From NCBI GenBank assembly GCA_945874115.1, contig CAMCFD010000039.1:1-14386 (forward strand): a stretch of 14,386 bases of DNA, read 5' to 3'. The position numbers were made by a program, and so were the translations under genes. The stretch's first letter is position 1; each line of letters begins with the position of its first letter. Below the pieces are notes generated by a model that had not been told where the DNA came from, ran no database searches, and saw only the letters and a program-made list of their open reading frames with translations. Source of the stretch: Rickettsia typhi. Its GTDB lineage: Bacteria > Pseudomonadota > Alphaproteobacteria > Rickettsiales > UBA1997. Positions 1 through 6,500 of the stretch are shown piece after piece.

Positions 1-174
1 ATGTCGTGCGGCTTTGAAAAATCTAGCGGAAACCGCATTGTTGCTTTTCAAAAAATTCTCAAAGATAGCGGACTTGTCGCGCCAATTCGCAAAACCCGCG
101 GCGAAGACGTGATGGCGGCTTGTGGCCAGTTAAAATCTGAATCGGCGCGTGTTAAAAAAAATCCTCGTAATTAA
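1..174 (+). CDS. rlmN: RlmN, 23S rRNA (adenine-2503-C2)-methyltransferase, C-terminal fragment
   Basis: The first 57 codons are the 3' end of a radical-SAM rRNA methyltransferase whose start lies outside the window; the ATG at position 1 is an internal methionine. The segment VAPIRKTRGEDVMAACGQL (residues 26-44 here) matches the conserved RlmN C-terminus. Cys41, in AACGQL, is the position of the family's methyl-carrying cysteine that forms the transient protein-RNA crosslink. RlmN methylates A2503 of 23S rRNA, and in many bacteria A37 of some tRNAs, using two SAM molecules and a 4Fe-4S cluster (family knowledge; the cluster cysteines lie outside the window). The frame ends at TAA 172-174 with a short basic tail. 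Identification rests on the motif and is firm despite the small fragment. Confidence 0.9.
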   Translation: MSCGFEKSSGNRIVAFQKILKDSGLVAPIRKTRGEDVMAACGQLKSESARVKKNPRN

Positions 175-470
175 TTTAAAAATCTCATTTACAATTATAA
201 AATTGTTGGTAGTTTTGTCCCGGTCTATTTGCGATAATTCACAATTTTGATATGAGTAAAGCATCTGAGCAAATTGCAACGAAGCCACAATTAACGCCAT
301 GGACAAGAAATTAAAGCAAAAGCTTTTTTAAATGTCCATGTTAAAAAATCGAATCTTTTGGTGAGAAGGTCAAGGAAATTTCGCCGCCTTCTGGCGACCG
401 AATTGATCAGGCCGAGCATGTGCATAAACAATACAGGCAAGATTATGTAGGCCTTACTGACAATAAAAAT
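175..470. other. Leader region between rlmN and the YdhS-like gene
   Basis: No complete gene is recognised in these 296 bp. Besides the nested repeat at 298-340 there is a small AT hairpin, ACAATT/AATTGT (191-206), and a GC-richer one, TCGCC/GGCGA (381-385/393-397). From 345 onward one frame stays open straight into the downstream gene and reads like a hydrophilic protein (for example EKVKEISPPSGDRIDQAEHV). Its only non-ATG start of a usual kind is GTG 420. The piece could be an N-terminal extension, the remnant of another gene, or a structured leader RNA. Confidence 0.4.
298..340. repeat. Nested inverted repeat, possible rlmN terminator
   Basis: CATGGACA (298-305) is exactly complementary to TGTCCATG (333-340). 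Inside lies a second hairpin, AAAGC (313-317) / GCTTT (322-326) with an AAAA loop, whose right arm runs into a T6 tract (324-329). On the + strand the inner hairpin plus T-tract resembles a weak intrinsic terminator, about 140 nt after the rlmN stop. A 10-codon lysine-rich frame (ATG 299 to TAA 331) lies within it. Function is unproven. Confidence 0.35.
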
Positions 471-1637
471 ATGACAAAAACTATCGCAATCATTGGCTTT
501 GGCGCATCTGGAATTATGAGTTTTTATAATCTTGTCGATAAAGTGGCGCTAAATTCACTTAATATTGACATTTTTGACGACGAATTTAAGGCCGGAATTG
601 CCTATTCAACTTCTAATATTCACCATTTGTTAAATGTTCGCGCACTCAATATTAGTGCGGTTTTCGAAGATAAAGACCATTTTGCAAAATGGCTTACAAA
701 AAACAATTATGATTTTGGTGAATTAGATTTTGTGCCGCGAAAAATTTACGGCCTCTATTTAAATGACATCGCGGCTAAAGCCTTTAAAATGGCTAAGTTG
801 AAAGGTGTAGCGGTTTCGATTTATCGCAAAAAAATAAGCGAAATTGCTGAAAAAAATAATGAATTTGTTATTGATAAAAAAAGCTACCAAGCCTCTATTC
901 TTGCGGTTGGCGGCGCTATGAGTGAGAAAAATTTGTGGAAAATTAACCTTGATGATTATTTGAAAGATCCAGAAATTCACTTGCTTGGCGCGGGCTTGAC
1001 CGCTTTTGATGCGATAGTTTCTTTGGTTGATAAAAATTATCAAGGCAAAATTTTTCTTCATTCGCGCACCAATAAATTGCCTCAAATTCACAGCGATAAA
1101 AATACTCATAATTTACAGCCAATTTTAAACCCAGAAGACGGATATTTGCCGCTTTCTGAGCTGTTTCGAAAATTCACGAAATTGTGTAAAAATTCTAATA
1201 ATTGGCGCGCAAATTTCGACTCAATTCGTCCAATTACAGTACAATTATGGCAAAATTTAAGCGCGCAAAAGAAAAAGCAATTTATGCGCCATTGCTTCAG
1301 GCTCTATAACACACACCGCCATCGCTGTCCGCCGCAACAATATAAAATTATCGCGGATTTAATCGCAAAAAATCAAGTTATTTTGACGAAAGAAAAAATA
1401 AAATCGCCAAAACATATCGAGTGCTTGGGCTTTAATTTTTCCTTGACTAATCCTTTGATTGACGAGCTTTTGCGCAATAAAATTATCGCCAAGAACGAGC
1501 TTAATTTAGGAGTTAAATCAAGCTTCGAAAATTTCATAATAATTGGTGCTAATAATTTTGGCGAAATGTTTGAAACCACCGCAATCAACGAGCTTAAAGG
1601 TCAATCGTGGCAAGCGATGAAAAAAATTCTGTCATAA
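471..1637 (+). CDS. YdhS-like FAD/NAD(P)-binding protein (COG4529)
   Basis: A 388-residue flavoprotein of the COG4529 / NAD_binding_9 family, probably cytosolic; its substrate is unknown. An N-terminal Rossmann motif GFGASG (residues 9-14) should bind FAD. It is followed by the family signature AGIAYST...HHLLNVRALNISAVFEDKDHF (about 41-71) and FVPRKIYGLYL (87-97). A second dinucleotide motif, GAGLTAFDA (173-181), is the likely NAD(P) site. RPITVQLW...THRHR (253-285) and the C-terminal FETTAINELKGQ block are also typical. I chose ATG 471 because the Rossmann strand begins at once after it, as is usual for the family. The frame is open upstream and GTG 420 would add 17 residues. Neither start has a good ribosome site. 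At 388 residues it is shorter than many relatives, which run to roughly 450-500. It stands alone between rlmN and convergent dnaJ. Confidence 0.85.
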   Translation: MTKTIAIIGFGASGIMSFYNLVDKVALNSLNIDIFDDEFKAGIAYSTSNIHHLLNVRALNISAVFEDKDHFAKWLTKNNYDFGELDFVPRKIYGLYLNDIAAKAFKMAKLKGVAVSIYRKKISEIAEKNNEFVIDKKSYQASILAVGGAMSEKNLWKINLDDYLKDPEIHLLGAGLTAFDAIVSLVDKNYQGKIFLHSRTNKLPQIHSDKNTHNLQPILNPEDGYLPLSELFRKFTKLCKNSNNWRANFDSIRPITVQLWQNLSAQKKKQFMRHCFRLYNTHRHRCPPQQYKIIADLIAKNQVILTKEKIKSPKHIECLGFNFSLTNPLIDELLRNKIIAKNELNLGVKSSFENFIIIGANNFGEMFETTAINELKGQSWQAMKKILS

Positions 1638-1646
1638 TTCTGAAGA

Positions 1647-1683
1647 AAAAAACTCATTTTAATATAAATTTATAAGGTTTTTT
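1647..1683 (+). terminator. Weak terminator candidate after the YdhS-like gene
   Basis: AAAAAAC (1647-1653) pairs with GTTTTTT (1677-1683) around a 23-nt AT-rich loop that contains the palindrome ATAAATTTAT. It begins 10 nt after the stop codon and ends in a T run on the + strand. The stem is almost all A-T, so termination strength is doubtful. Confidence 0.3.
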
Positions 1684-1736
1684 AGCTTAATCTTGACTGT
1701 TCTAATAATGAAAAAGTGCTATTTTAAAGGAAAGAG

Positions 1737-1779
1737 AGTTAATAGAATTAGTTGCAAAAATCAACTAATTTTATTAACT
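1737..1779. repeat. 18-bp inverted repeat (stable hairpin) in a convergent gap
   Basis: The left arm (1737-1754) and right arm (1762-1779) pair over 18 positions, 17 Watson-Crick plus one G-T, around a 7-nt loop CAAAAAT. This is the longest stem I found in the window. It sits 100 nt beyond the YdhS-like stop and 270 nt beyond the dnaJ stop. No T-tract follows on either strand, so it is not a classical terminator. A TTGACT box (1693-1698) and an extended -10-like TGCTATTTT (1717-1725) lie just upstream on the + strand, but 21 nt apart, which is wide for a standard promoter. It could be part of a small RNA or an RNA-stabilising 3' element. Confidence 0.6.
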
Positions 1780-1960
1780 TTATGATTATTGAAATTGATT
1801 TTAGATTATTGTTTTTAAGTCGAAATTCAGCTGTTAATGAGATAAATTTATATTGCTGAGAATGGCAAAAAGGCAAGTTCGATCCCTTGGTTCAAGCGCC
1901 GCAATGAAAAATTATCACGACTTTAATTCTGTGTGGTTCTTCAAATTAAATTTCTGTTTC

Positions 1961-1981
1961 AAGCCTCTAATATCAAGGCTT
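1961..1981. repeat. Inverted repeat AAGCCT/AGGCTT
   Basis: AAGCCT (1961-1966) and AGGCTT (1976-1981) form a perfect 6-bp stem with a 9-nt loop, downstream of dnaJ on the minus strand. No T-tract follows on either strand. Confidence 0.4.
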
Positions 1982-1993
1982 ATGCCGCTTTAA

Positions 1994-2030
1994 CTTCAAA
2001 ATCAGCATTTTGGGCGAAATATTTTTGAAG
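1994..2030 (-). terminator. Inverted repeat just after dnaJ, possible 3'-end hairpin
   Basis: CTTCAAAA (1994-2001) and TTTTGAAG (2023-2030) are perfectly complementary, with a 21-nt loop; two more pairs form beyond a single mismatch. It begins 18 nt after the dnaJ stop on the minus strand, where a 3'-end hairpin would be expected. The U-tract of an intrinsic terminator is missing, so it may stabilise or mark the mRNA end instead. Confidence 0.35.
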
Positions 2031-2048
2031 CTAAAATGGCGTTGGCGT

Positions 2049-3191
2049 TTATCTAAAAAAATCCGCGGCTTTCTTGAAAAAGCCTTCTGACTGTGGATTA
2101 TTATGTTTGTCCTTCATCAAATCGTCAAGTTTTTGCAGCAAGTTTTTTTCTTCAGCGCTTAATTTTACTGGCGTTTCAATCGCAACTTTAATAAACATGT
2201 CGCCCCTGCGCCCACCGGCGTTTAAAACCGACATTCCTTTAGATTTTAGGCGAAATTGCTGGCCGTTTTGTGTTCCTTCGGGGATTTTTAAACCAGCTTT
2301 CGTGCCGTCAATTATCGGAACTTCAATTGTGCCGCCAAGTGCTGCTGTTGTAAACTTGATTGGCACTTCGCAGTAAATGTTTTCTTCGTCGCGCGCAAAA
2401 AAATCGTGTTTTTTGACCGAGATAAAAACATATAAATCGCCAGCACCGCCGCCGCGCTGTCCTGCTTCACCTTCGTTTGTCAGCCTGATTTTGTTGCCAT
2501 CGTCAACACCAGCAGGAATTTTTACGGACAGCTTTTTTTCTTTGTTTACGCGACCTTCGCCACCGCAGGTTTTGCAGGGATTTTTAATAATTTGGCCTGC
2601 GCCAGAGCAAGTTGTACAGGTGCGCTCAACTATGAAGAAGCCTTGCTGCACGCGGATTTTCCCACTGCCTTTGCAAGTTGAGCAATCAACCGGTTTCTCA
2701 TTTTTATCGCCGCCAGCGCCGTTGCAACTTGCGCAAACACTTGCGATCTTGAATGAAATATTTTTGGTGGCGCCTTCAAACGCTTCTTTTAAGCTGATCT
2801 CGACGTTATATCGAACATCTGATCCTCGTGTTGATGAGCTGCGTTTTTTGCCGCCGCCACCGCGACCGAAATCGCCGAAAATATCGCCGAAATTGTTGAA
2901 AATATCGTTGAAATCGAAATCGCCAAATCCACCTTGGCCGCCTTGTCCGCCGCCGCCAAATCCACCATTTGCGCCTTGATGACCATAATTATCATAGCCT
3001 GCGCGTTTTTGTTCGTCTTTTAATACTTCATAAGCCTCGGTTGCTTCTTTAAATTTGGCTTCGGCTTCTTTGTTTCCGGGGTTTCGATCTGGGTGAAATT
3101 GCATCGCCAATTTGCGATAAGATTTCTTTATTTCTTCACCAGAAGCTGATTTGTTGACTCCTAAAATCTCATAATAATCTCTTTTGCTCAT
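2049..3191 (-). CDS. dnaJ: Chaperone protein DnaJ (Hsp40)
   Basis: Full-length type I Hsp40 co-chaperone (380 residues, normal for the family). It stimulates DnaK ATPase activity and delivers unfolded clients in the cytosol. The J domain spans about 1-70 with the essential HPD at 33-35. A Gly/Phe-rich linker follows (about 73-115) with FNDIFNNFGDIFGDF repeats. Four CxxCxGxG zinc-binding motifs start at C153, C170, C192 and C206. The client-binding C-terminal domains occupy about 215-345. The ATG at 3191 directly precedes the canonical SKRDYYEILGV start. DnaK and GrpE are not adjacent. The gene follows the VirB6-like gene on the same strand but is separated by 350 bp, so its own promoter is likely. 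No Shine-Dalgarno sequence precedes it; the leader is A/T-rich. Confidence 0.98.
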   Translation of the reverse strand: MSKRDYYEILGVNKSASGEEIKKSYRKLAMQFHPDRNPGNKEAEAKFKEATEAYEVLKDEQKRAGYDNYGHQGANGGFGGGGQGGQGGFGDFDFNDIFNNFGDIFGDFGRGGGGKKRSSSTRGSDVRYNVEISLKEAFEGATKNISFKIASVCASCNGAGGDKNEKPVDCSTCKGSGKIRVQQGFFIVERTCTTCSGAGQIIKNPCKTCGGEGRVNKEKKLSVKIPAGVDDGNKIRLTNEGEAGQRGGGAGDLYVFISVKKHDFFARDEENIYCEVPIKFTTAALGGTIEVPIIDGTKAGLKIPEGTQNGQQFRLKSKGMSVLNAGGRRGDMFIKVAIETPVKLSAEEKNLLQKLDDLMKDKHNNPQSEGFFKKAADFFR

Positions 3192-3237
3192 TTTTGTAAA
3201 ATTTCGTCTGTTTTAGAATAATTTCATGCAAGTTTTA

Positions 3238-3265
3238 ATATTAACAGCTATTTTATGAAATGCAA
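3238..3265 (-). promoter_or_regulatory. Candidate dnaJ promoter
   Basis: On the minus strand TTGCAT (3260-3265) and TAATAT (3238-3243) are spaced 16 nt apart, with the -10 ending 46 nt before the dnaJ ATG. Match to a sigma-70 promoter is moderate, and chance is possible in such AT-rich DNA. Confidence 0.35.
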
Positions 3266-3399
3266 TGCGCTTAGTTTTTATGGCTTAGATCATTTCCTGT
3301 TAATAATTAACCAGTTATGCTTCATAATTTTGTCCTAAAATATCAAATAAAACCCAACCACGTCGCCTCGTATGATCGATTTTTATTTAAAATTTTATC

Positions 3400-3453
3400 C
3401 ACGAAAATTATTTTGCCTAGCGGTATAAGACTTTAGATAATAATTGTTTCGTG
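3400..3453. repeat. Interrupted 13-bp inverted repeat upstream of dnaJ
   Basis: The arm 3400-3412 (CACGAA then AATTATT) pairs with 3439-3453 (AATAATT, a 2-nt bulge GT, then TTCGTG), giving 13 pairs around a 26-nt loop. It lies between the VirB6-like stop and the dnaJ start. A heat-shock-like CTTGAA (3458-3463, minus strand) abuts it, with a TATCTA (3434-3439) 17 nt downstream. It may be an operator, a leader-RNA structure, or the 3' end of the upstream transcript. It is not a CIRCE element, since no TTAGCACTC is present. Confidence 0.5.
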
Positions 3454-3541
3454 ATTTTTCAAGTGGCTTTTTGTGCAAGAATAACTGGACATTTTAGTTG
3501 ATTCACTAGAGCCCTATATTTCGCCCGATTTTCGCCTATGT

Positions 3542-6500
3542 CTAAGTTGTGCCAGCTTTTGCGCTGGTGATTTGTGATTCAATAGTTTCGACTCTTCGCG
3601 ATTCTGTGCTCACTTCATAATTTAAATCTTCAACCTCTTTTTTCAGAGCGCTGATTGCCTTAGAGTCGCCGCCAGAACTTTCGAGTTTTGACAATTCATA
3701 TTCTTTGGTTGCCATTTCAAACTTCTTCATTTTCAGCTTGCTTTCAGAAATCATTTTGCTTGATTCGAAACTTGAAACCAGAACGTTATCAACAAGAGCG
3801 CCAGATTTAGCGCCACCAATTGACACGTCTCCAGTTGTTAATCCGATGTTTGAAGATTGTATTGCCAAGGCGTCAGCAATAGATTGTCCAACCGACAAGT
3901 CTGCTTCTTTCATCAGAATCGAATGATCTTTTTCAAGTGCACCCAAGCTTTGAGCGGCAAGGGCTGCGGCCTCAGCATCGTTGGCTTTTCTTGCCTGAGT
4001 GAGGCTCTCTTCATATTCCGCAATTCTTTCGTTCATGTTAGCGATATCTTGCTTCGTCTTTTCGGCGGCGCTTATTCTGTCCTCAACTTCTTCAAGCTGA
4101 GATCTGAGTGAGTCTTTCGCATTTAAGTCAGATCTTTCAAATGCAGAGTCATCTCCAGTTCTTAAGCGGTTCCATCTGGCTTGCGCTTCAAATAAGCTGT
4201 TGCCGTCTATATCAATTAGACCGTCGCGATAATTTTCAATGCCGCCATTTTTCTTCATTATTTCTTTCCAATTAGGATTTCCGGTAAGCTCATCTATTTT
4301 GGCCATATGGCTCGCCTGCATTGTTTTATAATCAAGATAAGCTTGGTGTTGCATTTCTAGTTTTCTGGAAGCGCTTGCTCCAACCAATTCGCGATTTAAT
4401 TTTTCTGCAACTCTGCCGTCCAAAGCCTGTTTGTGGAATTCGCGTTTTTTATCAATTTCCTCCATTCTAGCTTGCTTTGCTCTCTCAATTTCTCTTTGTT
4501 CGAAGCTTGTTTTGGCGTTTTTATCCTGAGCTTTATAATAATTTTCGGCTTTAATTTTCTCAAGACCAGCTTCGCCATTGGCTAAATATTTTCTAGAAGA
4601 ATCTTGCATTGCATTTTTTGTCAGCGAATCAAGAGATCTAGCCGCAGAAGCAGAAACTTTCGCGCCGGTCAGGCGATCTTTAAAGCTTATTTTGCGCTCA
4701 TCAACCATTTTCATAAATTCTTTTGCGTGCTTTGGAGTGTTAAACGCCTCACCTTCTTTTTTACCTTTTTTCTCAAATTGCCTGTCTTTTAAATGTTGTA
4801 GATATTTATTAGTCAAATTATCATCATCGCCAAATCTTTTTGCTGCTTGTTTTGAGGTTAATTTCCCTTCGTGTCTGATGAATTTATTCATATTGCTCAA
4901 ATGACTATCAATTGAACTGCTTCCGCCAGCCAAGTTGCTGCTTGCCCAGCGTCGCGCATCTTCTTCAAGTTGTCTCGTCATGTCTTTGCCAAGTGGAATT
5001 TGGCTTGGATCAAGCTTTTTCAGTTGTTTTGCTTGAGTCTTTATGAAGCTTTTTAACGGATCTTGAACTAATTTTTTATCAAGCCTGTCCGCAATAGTTT
5101 TGTTCGTCATATCATAAAGCGCTGCCTTAGTAGGATTTTCAGTCTTCCAAGTATTAATTCCCTGCTTTGGATCATTCATAACAAAGTTGCGCACCGCCAT
5201 ATCAAAATCTTTTCCTGTTAAGCCTTTTTTAGTTGCCGCCGCTTTACCTTTTGAAATTGCGCTGTCTATCGTTGCGTCGCGAAGAAGGCTTCTTGGGCCT
5301 CTAAACGGAATTTTGTTTAACACCGAATCGGCAGCACCAGAAAGGCCTGAAGCGCGAGATATTGCGCGTGCTCCTCTAAACGCAGCGCCGCCACCGTCAC
5401 CAATAACAGTGCCCGCAGCGCTTTTCGCAAGCCCCAAGCCCTCACTAATCATTCCTCCCGCAACTTTAAATCCTTTCGCCGCGAATGGAGTACCGTCTCC
5501 ACCTTTATTGGCAATGCCTCCGATTGAAACAAGAGAACCCGCCAAAGTCGGGATTTGTTCTAAAATGACATTGGCCATAAAAATAAATATCGCCAAAGTT
5601 GTCAACATCGACATCCATTCAATCATGTTTCGGTCGAGTTTTGCCTTCAAGATTTTTATGTTGAAAAAGCCGTTAGCCAAATAGTCGGCACAAACCGGAT
5701 AATGTAAAATTTCGTTGAATTTTTTGTCAATTAACGTCACTAATATAAATAACAGCAAGAATAAAATAACGATTTCAAGCGACCTTGCGCCGATGAATCC
5801 TATCCATTTCTTAAACATTTCGTTGGTTTGCTTAAACAGCGAAAATGAAATGAAAATTGGACCCAAGGCAAGCGCGAAAATCAGTTTCATTAAAGTCACC
5901 GCATAAGCCGAAGCCGCAATCAACATTACGTAGGTGAAAAAGGCAATCAAGGCATAAATTGCAAGGATATAGACAAGACCAAGTATGTCATAGAAAAACA
6001 ATCCCCAGATTTTTTTGGTCACATTTTCAGAAAATAAAATCCGAAGCATCGTGTCGATATATGAGAAGCGCGAGCCGGTGCTTCCGGGGTTTCCGCTTGC
6101 AAGTTGCGCCAAAACAAGTGGATTTGTTTCTTCGTCCAAACTCTTTTCGCCAAGACTCACGATCATGTCAACCACAAAGCCCATTCCATCATGAAAAAAT
6201 CCCACGACAATTTGTCGATAAAATTCCCAACTGTCAGGATTTACAAAAAATATGACCACGCTCAATTTTAAAATTCGGCCATAAATTTCTTTCTTATTAA
6301 GTTCAACCAAGCCAAGCAAAGAAGAGAGCCCGAAGAATCCGATATAAAGCACCAAACACATCTGAAAAAGTGCCATAAAGTGTAAATCTTTGGCAATGGC
6401 GTTATACATAAATTTCAGAATTCCACCTTCTCTTTCGCCTTCATCATTGATTTCGCCAAGCATTTGATCTTCGACAATATTAATCAAAAACTCAAGCAAG

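Larger units (their letters stand above)
1638..2048. other. Convergent intergenic region without a recognised gene
   Basis: These 411 bp separate the 3' ends of the YdhS-like gene and dnaJ. They hold the weak terminator, the 18-bp hairpin, and two smaller repeats nearer dnaJ. A 43-codon frame (ATG 1862 to TAA 1991-1993) starting MAKRQVRSLGSSAAMKNYH has no ribosome site, and I recognise no family in it. Confidence 0.5.
3192..3541. other. Intergenic region upstream of dnaJ
   Basis: These 350 bp contain the candidate dnaJ promoter and the interrupted inverted repeat. I see no coding sequence. Downstream of the VirB6-like stop there is no clear terminator, only short GGCGAAA/GGGCGAAA repeats (minus strand, about 3520-3536). 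Confidence 0.5.

Noticed and set aside
295..450. Alternative open frame ending ...SMCINNTGKIM, loosely like the start of SfsA
   Set aside because: The resemblance needs gaps, the key HCPNTG motif does not match, and no proper start exists.
759..1109. 116-residue minus-strand frame
   Set aside because: Antisense to the YdhS-like gene, which carries clear family motifs on the + strand.
1874..1889. GTTCGATCCC resembling a tRNA T-loop
   Set aside because: The flanking bases form only a 4-bp stem with an 8-nt loop, and there is no matching acceptor, anticodon or D arm.
1862..1993. 43-codon + strand frame starting MAKRQVRSLGS
   Set aside because: No ribosome site, no recognisable family, and it runs through the inverted repeat at 1961-1981; most likely chance.
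2377..2979. 200-residue proline-rich frame on the + strand
   Set aside because: Antisense shadow of the Gly-rich and zinc-finger region of dnaJ.
5187..5684. 165-residue + strand frame
   Set aside because: Antisense shadow of the VirB6-like gene, whose TM and linker sequence explains the composition.
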